Position numbers and translations under genes: made by a program | NCBI RefSeq assembly: GCF_009727055.1 | Contig: NC_052356.1 | Span: forward strand, 5,293,243-5,357,242 | From: Benincasa hispida | Taxonomy: Eukaryota > Streptophyta > Magnoliopsida > Cucurbitales > Cucurbitaceae | Direction of reading: 5' to 3' | DNA length: 64,000 bases | The notes under the pieces: model-generated | What the model was told of the DNA's origin: nothing | Database searches by the model: none | The model's input: only the letters and a program-made list of their open reading frames with translations | In this document: positions 45,430 to 56,500 of the stretch, one piece after another | Position numbering within the stretch: position 1 is the stretch's first letter | How the letters are laid out: every line of letters starts with the position of its first letter

Positions 45430-47868
45430 TATAACGACCTGACTCCCTAGGACTTAAGTTAGGCCGTTAATAAATACATGCATGCATGGAACTTAAAACG
45501 ACACTCTTTTATGGTGAAATAAATGCTAAATAAATAAGGTAAATGCAAAAGGCTTTCATTAAATTCAAATATTAAAAACAACAATAGGGTACCCATAAAT
45601 CATAAATGATAATAAATAAGTCTGAAAATGATTCTTAATAGTAAGTTTCAAACATCAAAACTGAAAGTTAAGAAAAACATGAAAAGAAATCTAAATCTCA
45701 TGAGCGGAAGCATAAAACTAGTCCCAGTGGCTCGATCACAAATTTCGCTTGTCCATCGCCGGTGTATCTTTACACTTACCTGAAACAACAATATGCGAAA
45801 GAATGAGTATAAAATACTCAGTAAGTAACCCCATTACTAGTGTCAGGTTAGGCATTTATGTCCTCTAGATGTCTACCTCTGGTGGAACATATAAATTGTC
45901 CTAGTCTTCATGGGACCCATACATACATGAAAAACTAAGTTCTAGACTACTGTAGCTAAATATGGCCACTACCTCTGGTGAATCCTAAAGGAAACACAAA
46001 CTGATGAATCTCGAAGGAAACAAAACTGGTGAATCCTAAAGGAAACATAATATCTGGTGAATCCCGAAGGAAATACAAACTGGTGGATCCCGAAGGAAAC
46101 ACAATACCTGGTGAATCCCAAAAGAAACACAAACTAGTGAATCCCGAAGGAAATACAAACTGGTGAATCCCGAAAGGAAACACAAACTGGTGGGCATTCT
46201 AACTAATCGATAAAATCACTTTCACATGGTTCTATACATTACATATACATCTCATCATCATGATTCTACAATATACATATAAATTTCTTCATCATAGCTT
46301 TACAACAAATGTATGCATCTCATCCTCCTCAGATTCAGCAGGATCTCCAATAAAAATAATATACTCAAATCATACTAGTATTCAAACATCTCTATACACA
46401 ACTAGCCTTTTAAACTCTCATATCAGCAAGGCATACATAAACATCAAACTATCAATATATCCTCAGTAAATCATATTTGTCAATTCCTGAATCTAGTCAT
46501 TTCAAACCTCAGTCAATAAAGGCAGACATAAATATCTTGCTAACTAATAATCCCCAATAAATCATAATTATCATTGTCAGGCACTAGGACAGTTCCAGTA
46601 GTAAGATTACTTACCTCAACTTTGTAAAACACGCAAAACAAAATCTCCTTAGAACTTCTTTAGCACACTTGAATCAACCTAAAGTTGTGGCTTGGTCCAA
46701 GACAAATTCCAATACTCGATATAATTAGCCACTCTGATCATGAATTAAATCCAAAATCAATAACTTAATTTTCCCACTATTACTCTCAATCCAAAAGAAT
46801 AACCATCCAACAACTTATAAAACTTACCGATCTTCACCAATTTTCTGCAAAACAAAATGGTATCTAGCTTGATGGTCAATGTCTCAAAAATTCCAAACCT
46901 TGAATCTAAGTCTTAAACCAAAGAGAGGTTACTAATTTAACTCAAAATCAAAGGGGTGAACTTCACCTCCCAAATTATAAGGAAAAATAAGTCTTACCCA
47001 AGGTTTTCCTCAAAATTCTGACGGGGAAATCGCGACCGACGGTGCGTCGACTTATGGCTGCCATAGATAGGCAGCGTGTGTTGCTGTCGGACGGCATAAA
47101 TTGTTTAGGCTAGCAGCTGATTTTGAGGGTCTTGCATGAGGAGGGTTTGCGAGAGTGAGAGAGTAGGGGAATTTCTAGTCTACAGATTTTATTCAGCAGT
47201 GATTAACGAACAAACCAAAGCTTCAAACAATGATCCAACCGTTCCAAATGAAACTCTATATATCCCAAACAGACTGACCAAATTTGAGCACGATCCAACA
47301 GTTTAAACTCTGGAAATCGATAATTTTGTGAAAGCTGTCACTGAAAAACCGAATTGCTTTCTCCCCAATTTTTTCCCTCTTTTCACTCTCATTTAATTTC
47401 GAAAAAAAAAACTCAATTCTTTTATTTTTTCCAAATTTTGAAAAGACAAATAAAATATTTTATCACAATATCTCCAAAATCTCCAAAGATTTTATTAAAT
47501 TTAGAAATCAATTAACTTTTCAAATTATCTTAATTTAGGCTTCAAAAACCCAAAATTAAAGGGCATAAGATCCATCAATTTGATACAAATTAATCCTTCC
47601 AAATATTTAAATCAATTCAAAACTATATAAAATTAATTATCTTTTTTAATTTTTTTTTTTAAGTTGGCCCTAAAATCCAAAATCAAAAGGAAGCAAAATT
47701 CAATATTTCAAGATAATCAGTCCGAATATCTAATCAATTCAATCAATTTAACCAATAAATTTTTTTCAATTATTTCAATTTAACCCCAATTTTCCAAATG
47801 AAAGGGAATTTAAACTCAATAATTTTAGATAATTAACTTAAATTTTCCTGAAATTCGAAGATGTTATA
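45430..47868. mobile_element. Solo chromovirus-like LTR nested in the gypsy LTR
   Basis: Flanked by TTTTC at 45425-45429 and 47869-47873, and the uninterrupted LTR at 48740-48765 shows the empty site, CTTTTTCTGAATC. The ends TATAAC and GTTATA are inverted copies, probably mutated from TGTAAC and GTTACA. At 2439 bp and with ACGACC near its start it resembles Tekay/Del-type chromovirus LTRs, but the family is from memory. No coding sequence. Long AT-rich tail from 47390. Confidence 0.75.
45968..46195. repeat. GTGAATCCCGAAGGAAAC minisatellite in the solo LTR
   Basis: About nine imperfect units of 23-27 bp of the form CTGGTGAATCCCGAAGGAAA plus CACAAA. The noisy second copy is at 55612-55845. The minus-strand frame 45956-46183 reads Phe/Ser-rich repeats and is not a gene. 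Confidence 0.85.
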
Positions 47869-49296
47869 TTTTCTGAATCTCTGCTGCTAACGGCGTGGTA
47901 CGTGAAATGTCAACATCATCTGATTCTCCCGAGGTATGCGTTCATGTTGCATTCCAAAACCTGCATTCATCCCTCTATTATGGTTATCATCATGTAACCG
48001 TAATCTTCTTACAATGACCGCATTCGCTCGATGGCCTACACTTCTCAGCATAAACGCATTTCGCTTTGACGACCGCAGCCTCTATGCGATGGACGCATGT
48101 GGTTGATGGCCGCAACATCCATGCGTCGAACGTATGCATTCGCCTTTGCGATGGAGAATTCTCCGCATGGGGTCATCTTTGCGGTAGCCCGGCTACCGCG
48201 TATGCTTCCGCTTCCTGCATTAGCTACAAAGATAGACAATTGAACGCATAATAGTGGGTTAGCTGAGATTCTTAATGCTAAACGATGCAAACTCATTTTT
48301 TCATGAATTCCTAACATATTCGCCGCATATTGCACTTAACAATCCTCATAATTCTAAATAAAAGGCCTAAGATGACGTGCATTTCTGCCCGTCATCACAC
48401 GGCAACTGTTGACACGTAGTAAAATGCATGGAAAAATAGATCAAATGTGAGGATGTCTTGATCGCAACCCTAAGGCTGCCGATGGTGCCATGGATGGGCG
48501 GTGGAATTGACTCTCTCGAGCTCTAACTCGAACGAAGGCTCTGGTCGTCACTCGGAATGGATGAAGAAGATGAACTCTCAAGCTTTCTTCTCACGCGTTC
48601 GTTTGGATCACCAGGATCCGCCCTAAGGCGAGCCTCAAGCAAAAAACCATGGATGATATGAAATTTTGCTCAACAGCTTCTATTTATAGAGCTTGATCAC
48701 CGACAACATTAATGGACCTGCTCTGATTCTGACATTCGCGACGCGTTGGTCTTTTTCTGAATCTCTACTATTAACAGCGTGGTAGGTGAAATGTCAACAT
48801 CATCTTTTGATTCTCCTGAGGTATGCGTTCATGCTGCATTCCACCAACCTTGCGTTCATCCCTCTATTATGGTTATCATCAAGTAGCCGCAATCTTCTTA
48901 TGATGACCACATTCGCTCGATGGCCGCAACTTCTCGGTGATGATCGCATTCACTTGACGACCACAACCTCTATGTGATGGATGCATGTGGTTGATGGCCG
49001 CAACATCCATGCGTCGAACGTATGCGTTTGCCTTTGCGGTGGAGAAATTCTCCGCATTTGGTTGTCTTTACGATAGCACGGCTTCCGTGTATGTTTTCGC
49101 TTTCTGCATTAGCTACAAAGATAGACAATTGAACTCATAATAACGCATAATAGTGGGTTAGCCGAGATTCTTAATGTTGAACGACGCAAACTCATTTTCT
49201 CATGAATTCCTAACATATTCACCGCATATTGCACTTAACAATCCTCATAATTCTAAATAAAAGGTTTAAGATGACATGCATTTCTGCCCGTCATCA

Positions 49297-49734
49297 CCCT
49301 CTCCCTCCGCATACCTTTGGGGTAGCCTACAAAAAGGCCTAACCTTAACCGTGGTTCCAACTTCTTAGGATTTGCCTCCAGCACATGTACAGGGTAAACC
49401 CAAATGTAGAAGTGATGTAAACTAGCTTTACGCCAGTTTCACAACTCCAGAGGTGTTCTCGCAACACTCTTAGAAGAAACACAATTGAGTATGTATACTG
49501 CAGTCTCCATTGCGAAACCCCAAAACGAGTCTAGTAAGGAAGCATAACTCATCATCGAACGAACCATGTCCAACAAGGTTCTATTTCTCCTCTCGCTACA
49601 CCATTCTGCTGAGGTACCTAGCGCTAAGAGTTGGAAAACAATTTCATTTCTATCAAATATTCCTGGAACCCAGAATTCAAAGATCTTCATTCATCTCGAT
49701 CGATCAAAGTGTTTTAATCCTTCTATCCAATGCA
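49297..49734 (-). pseudogene. Copia-1 integrase, C-terminal part
   Basis: 49439-49690 encodes RRNRTLLDMVRSMMSYASLL and WGFAMETAVYILN, the end of the copia integrase core; the expected Gln-rich GTPQQNG block just before it is degraded to GTSAEWC. Interrupted at 49739 by a solo LTR and at 49296 by the gypsy LTR dimer. Confidence 0.8.
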
Positions 49735-49739
49735 TTTTC

Positions 49740-51591
49740 TGTTGTGTTTTATGTCCTAAAAAACTTGCAGTTTGTAAAATAATAAACATTTTCTATTATC
49801 AATATACTTGTTATTGATCTCATAAATTGTATGAAAGTCTAAATCCAATAAACTAAGACCCATGACTATTGTATGAGTACTTGAACTTTATGTGGAGACA
49901 TAAGAGTGGATTGGGTTCGAGTAAATATAAAAATGATCTATGGTACATGAATGAGGTTGGGTACCTTATTCTGGTAACACCATTGGATGTTACAAAGAGT
50001 TGTAAAGTGCTACATACGATGTGATCCTAATTCGTACATGTTATGACTTGAGGAGTGGGGGTGTCCTATGCAATGAGTTTGCATAAGATCAAGACCAAGA
50101 AATAAGTCACTCTTACTTTATAACGTTGTTTACTGTTTAAGACTGACTATTTCACCTAGATGACCTAGGTAACTCGATCTTAATCCCGAGCTAACTATGA
50201 ACTTCTATTTATTCGGGATTGCCCTTAGATTTGCGTAGTTGAGGGTTGGCTCAAAAGTGACGGATCAATAAGACTTTCATTTTTAGGGGTAAGACAGGAT
50301 AGATAGCTGGGAACATAGGGTACAAGACGAAGTTCACACCTACCCGATCTAGGGATAGGAGAAAGATTGTTCTCTCAAGTACTGAATCCAAGTCTTAAAC
50401 AAGGGGCCTCACCCTCTCACTGGGCTAAGAGAGTTTGGTTTGTTGATCTGATCACAAACCAGTTGTTCATTAGAGGATCAGTAGAGACTTGAGGAATAAG
50501 ACGTAATCTCGAGGGTAAAACAGATATTTGACCCAGTCATTATTACGAACAACCTGTGAAGGGTCGACTTACTGATGGTTAAATCATGTGGAAATAATAT
50601 ATCTATAGTAAGAGGAGTGCAACTATGGGGTTTAGTGAAATGACCCATTAGTTAACGAATGAGGATTAATTTGGTCTAATGAGTTTAGCCAATTAATCTC
50701 GGATCGTTGGAGCACATGATCTGTAGGTCCGCGAGGTCCCCTACTAGCTCGTAACGGACTAGCTCTAGAATAGCGTGATAAGTTAATGTGAAATGTTCAA
50801 ATTAGAATTAAGGGAATTAGTAATTATATGAGATATAGTTACAAGTTTAATTTAAGAATTAAATGAAATAGAAGAGTTTATATATAATTAAATATGATTT
50901 AAATATATAAAGATGGATATGTGTTAAAATTAGTTTAATATTTGATATTAAATTAATTAAGTTTTATTTAATAATTAATTTATGAAATCAATTAAAATTT
51001 TCATTTTTAAAATCAAAATAGATTTTATAAAATCAAATTTTGATTTTTGAGATAAAATTTGAAAAAGGAAAAGAAAACAAAACACTTAATGGAAAATGAA
51101 GATTTTCCATTATTCATCTTTGAAGTAGCTCACACATATTGCTTCTTCTTGTCTTTGTCTTCTCCAAGCATGAGCTGTAACTCATGCAACTCACTCCTTT
51201 GCATGTTGATCTGCAATATAGTGAGGAGATTGGAGTGAAAATCGGACATGCAATCTATAGAGAATTTTAGAAAAAATTCGGGTTGAAGAAAGGGTTCTTC
51301 AACAAGGTTGCTACAATGAGCTTTTCTCCTTCATCCCTTGATTCAAGCTTGTTTTGATTCCCACAACTCAATCTAAAACACCAAGAGAATAGTGAGGAAG
51401 ATCTTGAGGTGGTCTACAACAAGATTTGGAGAAGATAGCAGCTGGTGAAGTCGCTTTGAAGAAGTTCTACAAAAGGTATGTCTTAAAACTCACTTGTTTC
51501 TGCAAAAGCCTACTTTATATTTTGCCAAAATTAGTGAATTTCAGTGCTTAGATGGTCCTTGTGCTTCCGTTGTTACTGATACAATCCTTCA
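49740..51591 (+). mobile_element. Solo copia LTR (family A) inserted in copia-1 integrase
   Basis: Starts TGTTGTGTTTTATGTCC and ends CCTTCA; flanked by TTTTC at 49735-49739 and 51592-51596. The second copia, at 62760-62785, shows the same gene without the insertion. Length 1852 bp. It closely follows the solo LTR at 1463 over its first part, and has the same AT-rich tail. Confidence 0.88.
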
Positions 51592-51596
51592 TTTTC

Positions 51597-52280
51597 AACT
51601 TTAGCCTTGAACTCTTTAAACTTTTCAAAGGATTCAGACTTCTGTTGCATCAGATAAACATACCCATGCCTAGAGTAATCATCAGTGAAACTGATAAAAT
51701 GCTCATAGCCACCTCAGGCTCGCACATTCATAGAACCACAAAGATCAGAATGTACTAACTCAAGAGGCTATTTGGCTCGATAACCTTTTCCAGTAAAAGG
51801 TCTTTTAGTCATCTTACCCTCAAGGCAAGATTCGCACACCAGTAAAGAATTTTCTTCTAACTCACTTAGAAGTCCATTCTTCACCAATCTCTCAATCCTA
51901 TTGAGATTGATGTGCCCTAATAGAAAATGCCAAAGTTGGGCATTTTCTTTTGGAGAAATTCGTTCAGATTTAAAAAACTTTGTGTTATGGAGGAAAATTA
52001 AGGCTAACAGTCTTAGCACATACAAGTTACTTTCCAAATAAGTTGTACAAATTTCAACATCATCTTTATGAATAAAAACTTTATCCAAATTAAAAGAAAG
52101 CATATATTTACATTGTAACAGACACTTTATAGAAATAAGGTTCCTCTTTAGTTTAGGAACTACATACACATCTCTTAAAACTAGAAACCTATTCTATAAA
52201 GATAATTGGATGCCTCCCACTGCCACAGTTGAGATGACGTGCTCGATGCCTACTCGCATCATCATCTCGCCAGCCTCTAG
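51597..52280 (-). pseudogene. Copia-1 protease end, gag-pre-integrase and integrase N-part
   Basis: 51768-52169 reads VVPKLKRNLISIKCLLQ, then LYVLRLLAL and WHFLLGHINLNRIERLVKNG with CESCLEGKMTKRPF, the HHCC zinc region that opens the copia integrase. The region toward 52280 holds the protease tail. Frames are interrupted but the order matches the second copia. Confidence 0.85.
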
Positions 52281-52446
52281 CTGTCACCAAGATTTAATCC
52301 CTTGAAAAGAAGAACAAACATGATTAATGGCTTCCGAATCAATTATCCAGACAGAATCATCATTCTCCACTAAACATGTTTCTAGCATAAGTAAATCATA
52401 TTTACCTTTATCTGCCTTGGCCTTAGTCTTGGCGGCCTTCCTTTCC

Positions 52447-52790
52447 TTTAGCCAGCAAGGAAAATTCCTCTTTCAGTGTCTTTCCTGGTTGCAGAGGAAA
52501 CATTTTCCCTTTTTAACCAGCGGTGGACGCCTCCTTGGGGCGACAAGTGGGGGGTTAGCAGGTGCTTTCCCTTTCTCCTTACCATCCTTCTTCTTATTCC
52601 CCTTTGCAAAGTTAGAAGTAGAAGGTGCACACTTTGTTCCTGAGGTCGAACCTCGATGGAACGTCCTAGAGGATGAAGCAACATTTTCCTCAGCCCTTTT
52701 CCCCTCCTTACTTTTTAGTAAAGATTGGTATGTCTGCAACTCGTTGAGGAGAGTTGTACAAAAATTAATAGTTCCAATGCGTTGACGCAT
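52447..52790 (-). pseudogene. Copia-1 gag end with zinc knuckle
   Basis: 52473-52790 ends in KKGKCFLCNQERH, the start of a CCHC nucleic-acid-binding knuckle; the rest of the knuckle is out of frame. The N-terminal part is replaced by a gypsy fragment at 52783. Confidence 0.75.
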
Positions 52791-53517
52791 GCGACCGCAA
52801 TATTCTAGATTTTATGCTTAATGGATGCAATTTATCATTTTTCATCAACGCAATCCAACATTGTTTAATAACTTAGCACTATGATAATGTGCATTTTTGC
52901 CCGTTATCACACCCCCAAATTTAAACAATGTTTGTCCTCAAGCATAAGCTAAAGATTCCTTTAGCAAGTTAGTCGCAAAGTTCTTTTCCTAGATTTCTCA
53001 AGGATTCTTCATTCAAATCCTATATACTAGAATTTTCTTAAGTCTTATTCAAGTCTATTCTTAAAATATTTCTAAGACCTAGGGACTGCAAGTTTAACTT
53101 TCAAAAGGACCTTATTAAATTCTTGGAACATCGAAGTGATTTATTTCAAAAAGAAAATTTTCTACCAGGGTGACAAAAGATTTATCCTTGCACAAAAATT
53201 TTCTTTATTGCTATATATATATATATAATTTCCCTGACCTTGCGCTGATCCGAGTGCCTTGCCTTCGTTTTGGCTTGCCCCCACGGGTGTCATGTGGACA
53301 TCCAACTACGAACAATGCATTCTTTCTCAGACTAAACTCATACTGATTTGGCATTGGAGTTTCGGTCATTGATTTATGTATTGATCCTAGTAACTTACTT
53401 TCATTTTGGCTTACCCCCACGTGTGTCATGCGGACATCCAACTATGGGTAAGTGCCTTTCACAACTTAACTCTTATCAACATGGGTCTCCCCTTTGCGTT
53501 AACAATGGAGTTGTTAT
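52783..53517 (-). mobile_element. Gypsy 3'-end fragment: internal tail, purine tract and start of LTR
   Basis: Minus-strand order is a non-coding internal tail (53517 to 52922), the purine tract AATTTGGGGGTG (52910-52921) and the LTR start TGATAACGGGCAAAAATGC (52909 leftward, about 125 bp). This matches the LTR of the gypsy at 33129-41801. It supplies the very junction that element has lost. The tail holds two copies of a block with CCCCCACG(G/T)GTGTCATG at 53279 and 53416, about 135 bp apart. Confidence 0.75.
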
Positions 53518-53551
53518 TCTTCGATGGATCCATAAAAAAAATAACCCCTAG

Positions 53552-56500
53552 TGACGTAAAATTAGCCGTCAAAAGACTTGATGACTAAAATTATTGTGGA
53601 TGCAATATGCGATGCATGTCTTAAGTTAGGCATTGTTATCATGCGTCATGGTTCATGCGGTTAGAAATAAAAATTATTGTGTTACTTCCTTATATGCGAT
53701 GACCTTTGCATTCCATGTTCACAAGTTTTCTTGCGCCTCATGCCAAGTATAACGCGAAACGCAAGTTTCTCGGGTGATCCGAAGGTCAAACTCAGGGCCT
53801 TGTAGTAATGTATGCGATGATTGTGTTTGCGGCAGATGAATAAAGAATGATGGGGGTTTTTAAGCTACAAAAACTACTCCTACTCCTAGCTATCAGATTA
53901 ATCGATGAGAATACGAATGAGAGGAAAGACACGACAACTATTGACGCGTAGTAAAATGCATTTGGGGAAAAAATAGATAAATATGAGGATTCCTTTCATC
54001 GCCAACCCTAAGCTTGACCGCCAGGGGAAACCCCAACTAATGCAAACTAATGTGACCATGCCATACACGCCAACGTTTAAATGCATGTGATTATAATAGC
54101 AAACGGAACTTATCCTAAGTCTCCATTCTTTTCTTATGTGAGCTTAATCTAGCTCTTCTCGAGCCTCGATTTCTAACCTAGCTCTCTCAAAGTCTTAGGT
54201 CTTTCTTTAGGACTCTCTCTCGAGTAGGCTCTAAAAGGTTGTGTTTGGACGCATTCATAAACAAGGAGTACCGCAAAATCCTGTTGACGTAAGATTATAC
54301 GTATTCCTAGTGAACACTTGCTTACATTGCTTAATGCGACCAACACATACCCCTCCAGGGCAGTTATCTTTGGATTTCTACTCATAGACAAGTATTAGTG
54401 TTCCACTATAAACAAGCCGTCACAGCTACACACTAGAGCAAATAAGGTTTTCACAAGTACTCATGAACACACGACCTCCCGGTGGTTGCTACATGCTTCA
54501 TTATTCCCTATGCCGCATGATTAAGTATGTTGATACTCTAGCAATCTCACCTAAGTATGAATGAATGTTAAGGATGCGAGCTAAAGGAAGGATGGAGATG
54601 GAACTGAAGGAATATAGAAATGCATTTGATACACAAAATGTATTAATTCCTTTAAAAGCCCAAAATGTTAATACCAATACAATTATTAAGGAAAGAAGAG
54701 AAATGGAAACGGACTAGCAGAAGCAATGTTTGCTTCCAGCAGATGTGTGTCAAAGGCTGCCATAGTGCTATGGTATGGGCGGTGGAGCTAACCTCTCTCA
54801 AGCTCTAACTCTGGCGAAGTGCTATCAGTCGCCAGCTCGAAAGGAAGAACTTCTTAAGCTTTCTTTCTGCACGCGTTCTCTGGATCACACGGATCCCCAC
54901 CGTAAGACGGGGCCTCTAGGCAAAAAACCTGGATGATATGAAATTCTTAGCTCAGTGCGGACTCTTATTTATAGAGCTTGACCACTCACCATCAAAAACA
55001 GCATTTAATGAAACAGCTCTGCATTCTTGACATTTGCAGCGCGTTGGTCCTTTTCTTAACGGACCTGACTCCCTTAGGCAATTAAGTTTAGGCCGTTAAT
55101 AAATAACATGCATGCATGATCTTAAAACGACCACTCCTTTTATGGTGAAATAAATGCTAAACTAAATTAAGGTAAATTGCAAAAGGCTTTCATTAAATTC
55201 AACATATTAAAAACAACAATAGGGTACCTAAATCATAAATGATAATAAATAAGTCTGAAAATGATTCTTAATAGTAAAGTTATCAAACATTACAAAACGA
55301 GAAAGTTAAGAAAAACATAAAAAAATTCTAAATCTCATGAGCGGATAGCATAAAACTGTATCCCAGTGCTCGATCACAAATTTTCGCTTGTCCATCGCCG
55401 GTGTATCTTTACACTTACCTGAAACAACGAATAGCGAAAGAATTGATATAAAATACTCATGTTAAGATAACCCCATTAACTAGGTCAGAGTTAGGCATTT
55501 ATGTCCTTTAGATGGTCTACCTCTGGTGGGAACATATAAATTTCCTAGTCTTCATGGACCATAACATACATTGAAAACTTAAGTCTCTAGACTACTGTAG
55601 CTAATATGGCCAATACATCTGGTGGAATCCTAAAGGAAACACCAAACGATGATGAATCTCGAAGGGAAACACAAACTGGTGATCCTAACAGGAACATAAT
55701 ATCTGCGTAATCCGAAGAAATACAAAACTGGTGGATCCCGAAGGAAACACAATACTGTGTTGAATCCCAAAAAAACACCAAACTAGTGAATCCCGAAGGA
55801 ATTACAAACTGTGAATCCCGAAAGAAACACAACTTGCGTTGGGCATTTCTAACTAATCGATAAAAATCACTTTCACATGGTTCTATAATTACATATTACA
55901 TCTCATCATTTCATGATTCTCAATTATACATATAAAATTCTTCATCATAGCTTTACAACAAATGTATTGATCTCATCCTCCTCAGATTCAGCAGGATCTC
56001 CAATAAAAATAATATACTCAAACTCATTACTAGTATTCAAACATCTCTATACACAAACTTAGCCTTTTTAAACTCTCATAATCAGGCCAAGGCTACATAA
56101 ACATCAAACTATCTATATATCCTCAGTAAATCATATTTGTCAATTCCTGAAATCTAGTCATTTCAAAACCTCCAGTCCAATAAAGGCAGACTAAAATATC
56201 TTGCCTAAACTTAATAATCCCCAATAAATTCATAATTAGTCATTGCAGGCACTAGGACAGTTCCAGTAGTAAGATTACTTACCTTCAAACTTTGTAAAAA
56301 CACGCAAAACAAAATCTCCTTAGAACTTCTTTAGCCACACTTGAATCAACCTAAAGTTGTGGCTTGGTCCAAGACAAAGTCCAATACTCGATATTAATTA
56401 GCCACTCTGATCATGAATTAAATCCAAAAGTCAATAACTTAATTTTCCCACTATTACTCTCAATCCAAAAGAATAACCATCCAAAACAACTTATAAATAC

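Larger units (their letters stand above)
43985..49296 (-). mobile_element. Gypsy LTR dimer inserted in copia-1
   Basis: LTR 1 runs 43985-48397 (about 1.97 kb without the nested insertion) and LTR 2, partial, 48398-49296. Both end on the plus strand in TGCCCGTCATCA, similar to the Athila LTR end at 41785, so the family is a related gypsy on the minus strand. LTR 2 lacks about the first 365 bp and an internal 725 bp present in LTR 1, and no internal retrotransposon sequence remains. Recombination deletions explain this. The insertion point in copia-1 is C-rich so the target duplication cannot be fixed. Confidence 0.7.
42014..52790 (-). mobile_element. Copia-1: Ty1/copia internal region, split by two insertions
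   Basis: Minus-strand gag, protease, integrase, RT and RNase H parts in copia order. Coding pieces are 51597-52790, 49297-49739 and 42117-43980. The gaps are a gypsy LTR dimer (43985-49296) and a solo LTR (49740-51591); comparing with the second copia at 60788-64000 shows where the gene was continuous. The 5' LTR is not in the window, and past 52790 the gene is cut by a gypsy fragment. Confidence 0.85.

Noticed and set aside
48045..48335. 96-codon frame in the gypsy LTR
   Set aside because: LTR sequence; the copy at 57.7-58.0 kb is broken and the shorter LTR does not preserve it.
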